Program-made: the position numbers and the translations under genes | In this document: positions 55,787-64,000 of the stretch, in pieces | How positions within the stretch are numbered: position 1 is the stretch's first letter | Layout of the letters: every line of letters starts with the position of its first letter | Source of the DNA: Chondrus crispus | Taxonomy: Eukaryota > Rhodophyta > Florideophyceae > Gigartinales > Gigartinaceae | Assembly (NCBI RefSeq): GCF_000350225.1 | Contig: NW_005179158.1 | Coordinates: 142,298 to 206,297, forward strand | Direction of reading: 5' to 3' | Length of the DNA stretch: 64,000 nt | Notes under the pieces: model-generated | The model's database searches: none | What the model was told of the DNA's origin: nothing | What the model saw: the letters and a program-made list of their open reading frames with translations, nothing else

Positions 55787-56121
55787 TTTTTACGTCATGG
55801 CGTCATGCAGTATTTTGTAATGCAACGACACTAACATGCTACTGCTAACAAGCAGGCGGTTATCATCTTCCTGCCCTTTTCGCGGAGGGAAATCCCAAGA
55901 ATAGACTTGCACAGTTTCCATACTGTACGCTGCATATATGCTCAAGGCGCGGAGTGCTCTACTTCTGTACAATCTCAGTCTCGACACGTCGCATCCGCTT
56001 CATCTTTATCTGGCCGCCCGGAATGGCACGAGTGTTCTCAATGGAGTCCTCGAGGAGTGGTATCCTTGGGGAAAAACAGCCTCAGAATATTTACTGCCCG
56101 GTTATTTTCTCGAAACGAAGC
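55787..56121. other. Short intergenic stretch
   Basis: Presumably the 3' flank of the membrane-protein gene; nothing else was recognised. Confidence 0.4.
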
Positions 56122-57546
56122 TTAGTTTATGGCCTCTTCAGGCCAGTCCGAACCTGTATACTGTTTCTTATTGTCTTCATCACATACAACAATGCATGAA
56201 TCCTCTTTGGATATCCCAATGAACCTCCTTGATGTCTTCCTTCCTTTAAATTTGGAAGCTTTCTCTACAACGACAAGCTCCAGAATTTCCGGGACCGAGG
56301 AAAACGTGTTGTACTCACTTCGACCTTTCAGCAGAACCACACGCACCCATGAAGCAAGGGCTAATACCACAAGCACCAGTGCAGTTGTCGCCAGAACTGC
56401 GAATGTAGGTATAGCTATCCTAAGATCGATCGTGCTGACGTTCCTGATAGCCTGTTTGCGATTAAGAGTGACGTTCTGCAAAACTTCACTCACCGCCATG
56501 CTGCTGAGTCTAGAAGGTCCACCATTGAACCCAACTGCACTTAGGAAGGCGACGTTGGCAACATACCCAGCTGGGTCTCCCTTGGCTATCGCCGAGGGAA
56601 TTCTATTGCTTTCTTCGTTCATCGTTTCGATGTCCGGTATGAGGACTACGTAGTAAGCTGTTCCCGTATCGATTTCGGAAATGCCCCATGCCGCACAAGA
56701 CGTTCTATCAGTCTTATAGCAGTACATATCTTTCACTTCCATTGGGCACGAGTCTATAATTGGCTCAACTTTGCGGGGACCACCCGAAGCAGGGCCTTCG
56801 CCGAAGGGGTTATCGATGGCGTCAAGAACGCAATCTAAATCAGCGCTGTTGCTCATTCTGTATGAGCGGCTCACCCAGGACTCGTTGAATTGTTTCTCGT
56901 TGACACAGATACCGCCGGGGTAAAGTTGAACAAGTTCCTCTTTCTTGTCATCTAGAGTCAAGTCTCTGTATGCATAAGAATACACGAAACCGTGGGTAAA
57001 GTTTTTTTCCGTACATCGGGAAGGGTCCGTAAGTGCAAGAATACGTTTGCTGACCATTCGTTTGCATGAGTCGCCGCTACACCCAGGAGGCTGTAGTTCA
57101 AATTCGTTTGCGAAATCGAACTTCGTCGGCATGCCTGTGAAATTAACAACCGCCCCATACATCCTATTTTCAAACTCCGGAACTGTTTCGCCATTGATGC
57201 AAAAGCCCAGAATAATGACAGCAGCAGTAGAGAGCATGATGAGAAAAGCAAGAAAACGGACGAGCAGGATCGGGCCAGTGGGTCCCCCGGTTAGTGCTGC
57301 CCATCTGGTGGTTGCCGGGCGAATGGGGCAGCGATAGTCGTAGAGCAAGGCAATATTTGCAGCTGCACAGAGTAGTTGAGCATGGTATCTGATAATGCCC
57401 AAGAGAAGGATGTCGAAAATCAGAGCTGCGAATCCCGATACCAAGCTGGAGTTAACCTGGAGTGTGAGGACGGATTCGCCATTGATCGAGTTCATATGGG
57501 AGGATGAAGCGCGTCTTCCGGACTTCGTCCTAAATGAAAACTCCAA
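56122..57546 (-). CDS. Multi-pass membrane protein with Cys-rich extracellular domain, unknown family
   Basis: A single exon encodes 474 residues. Hydrophobic segments lie at about residues 35-55 (perhaps continuing to 70), 93-116 and 377-406. The region 117-375 between the last two is polar, with about ten cysteines and NFT, NES, NVT and NVS sequons, so it is probably a disulphide-bonded, glycosylated ectodomain. The C-terminal ~68 residues are charged (KASKFKGRKTSRRF) and probably cytoplasmic. No enzyme or receptor motif was recognised. The overall plan, a large loop between two membrane spans, resembles lineage-specific surface proteins of algae. The start is the first ATG (MEFSFRTKSG); MNSINGES, 17 codons in, is an alternative. 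The protein looks intact, with base use like its neighbours. Confidence 0.65.
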   Translation of the reverse strand: MEFSFRTKSGRRASSSHMNSINGESVLTLQVNSSLVSGFAALIFDILLLGIIRYHAQLLCAAANIALLYDYRCPIRPATTRWAALTGGPTGPILLVRFLAFLIMLSTAAVIILGFCINGETVPEFENRMYGAVVNFTGMPTKFDFANEFELQPPGCSGDSCKRMVSKRILALTDPSRCTEKNFTHGFVYSYAYRDLTLDDKKEELVQLYPGGICVNEKQFNESWVSRSYRMSNSADLDCVLDAIDNPFGEGPASGGPRKVEPIIDSCPMEVKDMYCYKTDRTSCAAWGISEIDTGTAYYVVLIPDIETMNEESNRIPSAIAKGDPAGYVANVAFLSAVGFNGGPSRLSSMAVSEVLQNVTLNRKQAIRNVSTIDLRIAIPTFAVLATTALVLVVLALASWVRVVLLKGRSEYNTFSSVPEILELVVVEKASKFKGRKTSRRFIGISKEDSCIVVCDEDNKKQYTGSDWPEEAIN

Positions 57547-58104
57547 CCGGGGCGGGCATGACGTGAAGTGCGGGACTGATTAAGTAGTGAAGTTATTCAG
57601 AAGGCAATCCTTCTTGCGAGAGAATTAGTTCGCGCATATTGAGACGGTTTTAGCATGCCTGCCTACACAAATTGTGATGTGTTCGGAAGGTGCGTTACGT
57701 TTTGACGCGCAAAATCCGCATCTGTTGTCGAGAGGGTTACGAATGCTGTGCCTTCGAGTGTCGCCTGCTGCGAGGGGCAACCATGAAGCCCTAGGACGGC
57801 ATTTACCTGTGCAGCGAATCCTGTATACAGTATTTCCGCGAAGTAATTGAGAGGCGGCAACAAACGCGATCGATCGTGGGACCTGCGACTTCTGTTTATG
57901 ACATTGTACGCGTCTCTGTACACGCTAGCGTGTACCCTTCGAAGGGTACCACTGAAGGGTACAGCGTCGCCGTCGAGCATGCAATGGCCGTTGTAAACGG
58001 AGCACCGCCGCCGGGTTGCTATCTCGCATCCTATGCTGCCCGCAACGGTGGATTCAATGAGCAGCTGCCACTACAGTTTAGTCGGGATCGGATCATGACA
58101 CGCT

Positions 58105-58195
58105 ACAATCATACAGTTGTATCATACTGTACATACAATCATACAGTTGTATCATACAGTTGTATGATTGTATGTACAGTCATACAACAGTCTCA
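58105..58195. repeat. Direct and inverted repeats forming a long hairpin
   Basis: ACAATCATACAGTTGTATCATAC occurs twice in direct orientation. From 58129 to 58177 there is a perfect 17-bp inverted repeat (arms GTACATACAATCATACA) around a 15-base loop that itself pairs partly. In RNA it would form a strong stem-loop. It lies in non-coding DNA between the membrane-protein gene and Ty3 element 3. Confidence 0.85.
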
Positions 58196-58560
58196 GCAGT
58201 AAGTATCTAGTTTCAGAATTTACAGCGCTGTCAACAGATTGCGGACAATATTATATGTTCGTCAATCTTTAATGTAATGATCCTTGTTCTCAGTAATTGA
58301 TTAATAATTGTGGAGGTGCTTTGTTAGGGTGGAAACGGGGTACGTCGTCCCGTGTCTTACCCGTGTGTGTTTTTTTGTGATGTGATGCCTCTCTGCCCTC
58401 GGCCGTACAGGACGACCGAAAACCACCGCATTTATACTCTTTTTGCGCGCGGTCTACAATTACTAACTTAAACTTCCAATTACTTACACCGGTGCCAACC
58501 ACGTGTCACACAACCCCCCACTTAGGCGGGGCCACGGGCCCCGGCCACTCAAATTTTGCC

Positions 58561-58590
58561 TTTGATTTTGATTTTGATTTTGATTTTTTT
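58561..58590 (+). repeat. (TTTGAT)n hexamer repeat
   Basis: About four units of TTTGAT lie just inside the presumed LTR boundary, upstream of a TATATCA sequence (58603-58609) and of the histone-tail ORF. Confidence 0.8.
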
Positions 58591-58871
58591 CACCCTCCAG
58601 CCTATATCAACACAGACCTGGGGTTCGAACCCCCCTTTCCTTCCTGTGGTATCTGCCGTCGCTCTCCGTTCGCCTTTCTCGCTCCACCCCAGCTTCTGTT
58701 TAGCTCTTTCGGCCTCCTGGTTCCTGCGCTGCTTAGCTCTCGCTGCTCTTCCGCGTTGCCTCCGTGGTCCTCGTCGTAGCTTAGACCTCCTGTTCCCGCC
58801 AGATCGAGAGGCACGCAGGTGGGGTTTCAGTCCCCGTGTGCCCTCTTTGGCCCCCCTCATAGCGTAATACG

Positions 58872-59036
58872 ATGGCGAGAACCAAGCAGACAGCGGCGAA
58901 GAGCACGGGAGGTAAGTGCCCGCGGAAGCAGCTCGCTCTGAAAGCTGCACGTTTCGCCAGCCGCGACCACTTAATGTTCGAGCTCTCATCTCGAACAGAT
59001 GTAACCAAGGTTTCCAAGACGGGCTCCATCTCCTAG
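58872..59036 (+). CDS. 54-residue ORF with a histone H3 N-terminal tail
   Basis: The ORF begins [15 protein letters not shown] and continues [12 protein letters not shown]. Compared with the H3 tail ([26 protein letters not shown]) only R8A, A15C and T22L differ. K4, K9, S10, K14, K18, K23 and R26 are kept. After R26 the sequence departs from H3 ([13 protein letters not shown]) and stops, so the histone fold is absent from this frame. It runs antisense to the pol of the adjacent Ty3 element, in the stretch between pol and the presumed 3' LTR, with TATATCA about 265 bp upstream. If translated, the free N-terminal Ala after Met removal would be the same as in H3. That would make a histone mimic able to engage H3K4 or H3K9 readers and writers. 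Alternatively it is the start of a captured and decayed H3 gene. The tail match is direct observation; expression and function are inference. Confidence 0.75.
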   Translation: MARTKQTAAKSTGGKCPRKQLALKAARFASRDHLMFELSSRTDVTKVSKTGSIS

Positions 59037-59524
59037 GGTCCCCAAACCTTGCCGTCAAGTACTGGGATCTTTTAGTCCGCAACAGCCTCCTCTTTGAGAG
59101 GACCGGCTCTCCGTCGCGTCGAATCCGAGATTTCCATGACGCTGGAAAACACCTTAATCAAGATGAAGTCGCTCTCCGCGGGTCGGGTCTTCGTAGTCCA
59201 TCTCTCGGACTCCTCTTGAGGCTCGACCCGGGTGTTTATGTCGCGACTTTAGAAGGTTTGCCCCACATAATGCACAGCATCTGCGTCTCGACCATACATT
59301 CCATTGTACTTGATTGTATGGAGGGGTTTCCGCTTCGGCTCTGCGCCGGCGCGGTCAAAGCATGCGTTGGAGCCGACGGGATCTTCGTTGGCGTCTCCGA
59401 ACTGCGCCAAGTTCTCGTCGTCACCCCTTCCAAGAAGAAACGGAGCAGAATTGGACGCGCAAGCAGCCGCAGAGCGCACAAGAAAGCCGCGATTCGGGGT
59501 TCGGGAAGTTCCATTCAGCATTAG
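58916..59524 (+). other. ORF overlapping and following the H3-tail ORF
   Basis: This frame of 202 codons lies on the same strand as the H3-tail ORF. A short part (KYWDLLVRNSLLFER) faintly resembles the H3 stretch ending ELLIRKLPFQR, and the last ~35 residues are very basic (KKKRSRIGRASSRRAHKK). I recognise no firm domain. It may be chance, or more of a captured host gene. Confidence 0.25.
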
Positions 59525-59648
59525 AGGTCATTGGTGATTTCCGTTGTCTCCATGACCCACTCTCTATCTACTCGTAGCAAGTAATCAGCAATTCATATGC
59601 ATTTCACTATCTTTCAATTCAAAGCGTAAAAATCCCTAGTCATTTGCC

Positions 59649-62600
59649 TCACTGAAGGTGCAACGGTTGCCTCCTGTAGAGGACCAGCCTTCTGGCATGT
59701 ATCTCCCTTCTCGAGTAGCGTTGATGCGGCGACACTAGAGTGTACCGCGGATGGCGCGCACGAGCAACTCGGCATGGGCCATAGAACTTTGACAAAGCGA
59801 TAGGCCATTTCTGCATGGGCCCGAGGGCGGCCCCTTTTGCGACCAACACTTCGTCGCCCACATTGAAAGTTGCTTCGCGACCGTCTGTTAATGTGGTTGC
59901 AGCTCTGCGCCCGATTATTCTTGTTGCCCGCATCGCTCTGGCTTGCAGGAGTTCCATTTGCCGGTGGCGGATCTCGGAGACTCCGAAGAGAGGCTCTTGG
60001 TCTCCAGGCGCCATCCTGGGCAACACCCCATAAAGCAGCTCGAACGGGGACAATCCCACCGCCATCCTCCTGCGACGGTGTCCATATAGGACTTGACGTA
60101 GAGCATCGTCCCACTCAACAATTGCAGGCGAGGCACCGAGAATCATCTTACGGACTGCTCTCTTCAATGTGCCGACCATCCGCTCTGCCCGTCCGTTCGA
60201 CATAGGCGCATAGGCGAGCACTGTCTTCCACTTAATCCCGTTTCGTGCCATGAAGGTATTCAAGACCGACGCTGTGAAACAAGTAGCGTTGTCCGAGACA
60301 ACGACACGTGGTAACCCAAAACAGTGGATTATCTCTTCTTTCACGAACTTCAGCACCTCCTCTGCCGTCGAGGTGACGGTGGCCTTCGCAATTGGCCAGC
60401 CAGTCAGGTGCTCCACGGCAATAAGGATGTACCTCCGTCCAGAGGGCGTACGAGGCAATGGTCCCGCAAAATCGATAGAGTATGTATCAAATAACGAAGT
60501 CATGGGAAATCGAAGGGTGGTCTTGTACTTCGGAATTGGTGTGGCTTTCTGACAACCGTCACAACCCCGAACGTAGTCGTTCACGTCTCGGTGGACGGCA
60601 GGCCACCAATATCGGTCCAAGACGAATCTCTTCGTCGTTTGCAGATCCCAATGGCCTATTTCGTCGTGAAAGGCTCTAATGATCCTTCTGCGAGCCCCTA
60701 TAGGCGGGATAGCGCGTAGTCCATTGTTGGTCCTACGGAACAGTTGTCCATTACAAGCCATGAAACGTTTGGCGCTTCGGCGGTTGAGCCGACGTCGACG
60801 AACATCCACTTCCCTCATCTCAATACCCCCGAGGTGCCTTGAAATGTCAATAAGATGGGGTTCCCACTCCATTTGCGCCTCTAGAGGATCCGAAACACTG
60901 CAGACAAGATCTCCCTCGTCGTCAGAGTCGACTCCATCCTCGCCCTTGGCCTTCAGGCGGGACAGGAAGTCAGCTGCACCGTTCTTTCCTCCCGGGCGGT
61001 ACTTAATTTCGAATTCGTATTCTGCTAGGAAGTCCATCCACCTTGCCAACCTCCCGTGAATGTCTTTCTTCTTAAAAGCATACTGTAGGGCTTGGTGGTC
61101 TGTTATTAGCGTGAACTTCTGTGTTGAAAGCAGGTAAACTCGGAACTTCTTCAAAGCGAAGATCACAGCCAGGGCCTCTCGCTCACAGGCGGAATACTTC
61201 CTCTCTGCTGACGTCATCGTGCGACTTGCGTACTGGATCGGGTGGACTTTCCTGTCCTCTTTTCGTTGGGCCATAACAGCTCCGACGGCGACCGAGGATG
61301 CATCAGTCTCCACGACAAAAGGTTGTTCGAAGTCGGGAAACGCCAAGACTGGCGGGGAGGTTAACTTGAGGTTAAGCTTCTCAAATGTCTCCTGCATCTC
61401 CGCCGTCCACTTAAAAGTCCGTTTAGTAGACGTGGCCTCATGTAAGGGAGCAGAGATCCGGGCGAACTTAGGAATGAAGCGGCGGTAGTATCCCGCCAGA
61501 CCGAGGAAGCTACGAAGCCCTGTCGCATTGGACGGCTCCTTCTCCCTCTTAATAGCGCTGACCTTTTCGGGGTCCACTTTGACGCCATCTCCGGTGACTA
61601 TGTGTCCAAGCAGTCGCGTTTGGGACTGTGCGAAACTGCATTTTGAGATCTTGAGCTTCAGCCCGCTCGTAGCAATCACCTTGCAGACTTCACGTAAGTG
61701 TGAAGTGTGCACTTCAACGGACTTCGAGAAGACGACTACGTCGTCTAAGTAAACCCTAACGAAGCTAAGCCTTTGGAAAAGCTGGTCCATCATCCTTTGG
61801 AACGTAGAGGGGGCGTTCATTAACCCGAACGGCATCACCTCGAACTGAAACGTCCCAAAACGGCAGACGAAAGTTGTCTTCTCTTTGCAGTTCTCAGCCA
61901 TCCGGACTTGCCAATACCCCGAGAACAAGTCAAGCGTTGTGAAGACCGAGCTCCCCTCTAAATCATCGAAGATCTCCTCGATCTTTGGCAAGCGCCAACG
62001 ATCGGCTTTCATTTTGCGATTGAGGGTGCGGTAATCTACACAGAACTTGGGTTTTCCGTCTTTCTTCGATGCGATAACGATAGGAAAGGACCCGGCCGAA
62101 ATGGAGGGGGTTATTATTCCCGCCTCCAACATCTTACGATGCTCCTCACGTACCACTTCATTGTGGCGTGGCGGAAGCCTACGTGCAGCGTGGGTAATGG
62201 GACTTGGATCTTCTAGCTCAAACGAGTGAGACACCGGGACATCTGCCGGTCTTAAATCGTCGAGTGACCAAGCTACGATCCCTGAGTTCTGGATAGAATT
62301 CACAATGCTCTCCCTGGCCTCGAAAGCCAGGTGGCGCAGTCTCTCCCCGAGAAGGGCTACTTGAAGCCGTTCCGGGCCTTCTTCGTCTACCCTACCATCT
62401 CCTTTCGCATTTTCCGAGTCGGACTTTAGGCCCTCTTTCACTAGATCAGGAAGACCATCCAATTCATCTTCGGCTCCACCCGGTAGCTTGGTGAGTCCCA
62501 AATCAGGTTCAAATGGTGGCTGGTCAAGAGTCGCCAAGACAAATTCATTGTCGCTTGTCGTAGACGAGCCAGGTACAGCCTCAGAGTCAGAGGTGAAATC

Positions 62601-62693
62601 CTCACTATCAGTTGAGGCTGCACTCCGTGAAACGTGTTCCACATCCATGTTGAGGCCTAATCTGGTGGTATTCTCACCTACTGTCATCTGCAC
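59649..62693 (-). other. pol region of Ty3 element 2
   Basis: RT (FCVDYRTLNRKM, VYLDDVVVFSK), RNase H (ETDASSVAVGAVM) and integrase (zinc region with CDGCQKA, core with TVLAYAPMSNGRAERMVG) are in the Ty3 order. It is strongly similar in layout to pol of element 1. Confidence 0.9.
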
Positions 62694-62752
62694 ATGTTGC
62701 TTACCAAGATCGATGCATGCCTGTAGTCCCTCAAGGGTCGGAAGCCCTATGA

Positions 62753-63982
62753 TCAGGTCGAACGGCGATCCTTCACGACTAGGAAGTCCAACTTCACGAT
62801 AAGTTCACCGAACGATGTTGGTATCTGATGAAGCGATCCCAGGCAGGGCGCATTAGCACCATCTGCCGCCGTGATATGCTTCTCAGTCGGTTGCGGGGAG
62901 AGGCAAAGCTTAGACGCCAACTTTGGCGAGATTATGTTCGGTACGGCCCCAGAATCTAACAGGGCTTGAGCTTCCGTTCCATAAACCTTCACAGTTACCA
63001 GCCGCAGCCTTCGAGACTTCGTATCGGCGTGACCTGCGAAAGCACGACCACGGACTCTTTGTTTCGCAAACAAGCGGCCTATCTCCTTCTTTGCCACTTC
63101 CGCATCGCCGCGAACAAGCTGTCCGAAAGTGAGTCCTGAAGATGCGTTTGCAAGCTCCGAAGCGACATTATACTTCCTCACATACTCCTGGAGGGATGTT
63201 TTTCTGGTCACTTTCTTCGCTTTCTTCCTCTGGTGGGACCTCCTTGGCCCCGCCTGAAGTGGCAGAGCCCTCTTTTGCATCTCAAATGGTACAGACGGGT
63301 TCAGAAGCCTGGGAATGGACACCTCCTCCCGCGTTTTGTGCTGCTTGGGAAGAGGTTCCCCGTCTGCGTTTCTCTTAGTGACGGCCACGACTTCTCCGTC
63401 GTTCGCCTCGTCAATATAGGTGACCTGGGCATTCCCTGCACCTTCTGGCGCAGGTGCTGTGGACTGAATCGTGTCTCCTGCCCTCGGCAGTGCCGTTCTA
63501 AGCCTGGTCCAGCACGTCTCCTTTTCATGACCAAGCTTCCCACAATTCGAACAACGAGTGTCTCGGCTCGGATTAGAAGGGCATCGGCTGGCTCCATGCC
63601 CCGGTTCCCTGCAGAATGAGCAGGTTTGGACCTGGTCACCTTGATCTGCTGCCTGATTCTTCTTTACCAACAAAGAAAGTTCTGCTAGCCGTTCTGCTAG
63701 CACGTCCACTTTCTTTTCGATCTTGTCTGGCTCCTGGCGTGTGTCCGGTCTCTGTAAAATGCGCCTAGGCGCCGAAGGCTGAGTTTGCCTAGCATTGTGT
63801 GCAGCCATAAATGCTTTGCGGCCAGACACGAAGTCTTTAACGGCCTTCTTCAGCTCCCCGTACGAGGTAGGTGCCCTATACAAGACGAACTGTGACACGT
63901 CGGTGTGCTCCATGACCGCGTTCCGGAGTAGTCCGAACTTGGCTTCGGGGTTGAAAGCTGCCCTATCGAAGCGGCGATCCAT
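62753..63982 (-). other. gag and protease region of Ty3 element 2, cut by the window edge
   Basis: It holds a capsid-like part (AKFGLLRNAVMEH), two CCHC knuckles (CSFCREPGHGASRC, CSNCGKLGHEKETC) and a protease core (LLDSGAVPN). The N-terminus lies beyond the right edge. Confidence 0.88.
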
Positions 63983-64000
63983 CGCGTTTAACGACGCGAG

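Larger units (their letters stand above)
58322..64000 (-). mobile_element. Ty3/Gypsy LTR retrotransposon 2 (same type as element 1), runs off the window
   Basis: Gag and pol read on the minus strand from the right edge to about 59.65 kb and are clearly related to the element at 27810-33980, though diverged. The 3' LTR is not proven, because the 5' partner lies outside the window. The best candidate is about 58322-58511, bounded by TGTTAGGG and a TGTCACA end, with a G-rich tract (GTGGGGGG on the minus strand) beside it, as expected for a polypurine tract. Coding looks close to whole, with about one break in the visible part. No chromodomain was seen. Between pol and the presumed LTR lies plus-strand sequence with a histone H3-tail ORF. 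Confidence 0.8.

Noticed and set aside
58619-58635. tRNA T-arm-like TGGGGTTCGAACCCCC
   Set aside because: No acceptor, D or anticodon arms could be folded around it, and the next bases do not pair as an acceptor stem.
58909-58917. GTAAGT donor-like site inside the H3-tail ORF
   Set aside because: H3 similarity continues straight through it ([13 protein letters not shown]), so an intron is not needed here.

Overview
This window looks like nuclear DNA of a photosynthetic eukaryote, most likely a multicellular red alga of the Chondrus type. The host genes are compact with few, short GT-AG introns. One gene encodes a small plastid-type C4 zinc-finger protein with a transit-like N-terminus. Methionine synthesis uses the B12-dependent enzyme (MetH), and more than half the window is LTR retrotransposons, including a Copia whose primer site resembles the half-tRNA-Met site of Drosophila copia. 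The species assignment is inference.

Host half (1-27.8 kb). Two convergent three-exon genes for secreted double-Kunitz inhibitors (1890-2540 +, 3365-4012 -) are followed by a HECT ubiquitin ligase of the HUWE1/TOM1/UPL1 type (7644-13139 +). Next come the plastid zinc-finger protein (13749-14270 -, two exons), a C2H2 zinc-finger protein (15030-16691 -), an assembly gap in a G run (17131-17182), MetH (19263-23087 -) and a very GC-rich uridine-phosphorylase-like gene (24706-25701 -). A ~690-bp DNA element with short terminal inverted repeats lies at 26380-27065, with a second copy at 55110-55786.

Mobile half (27.8-64 kb). A Ty3/Gypsy element (27810-33980 -) has paired LTRs and a 5-bp target duplication. 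It sits at the edge of a broken actin-related-protein (ARP5-like) gene. A decayed relic (about 34.85-37.47 and 54.02-54.36 kb) was split by a Copia element (37471-54013 +). A chromodomain Ty3 element (42612-53703 +) is nested inside the right LTR of that Copia. A third Ty3 element of the same type as the first runs off the right edge. A host gene for a membrane protein (56122-57546 -) lies between.

Most interesting points. All three Ty3 elements appear to have open reading frames antisense to gag-pol, downstream of pol. In the chromodomain element this is an 861-residue protein with a decayed relative in the older relic. In the third element it is a 54-residue ORF (58872-59036 +) beginning [15 protein letters not shown], which is a near-perfect histone H3 tail. 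A histone-tail mimic in a retroelement is the strongest candidate here for something undescribed.
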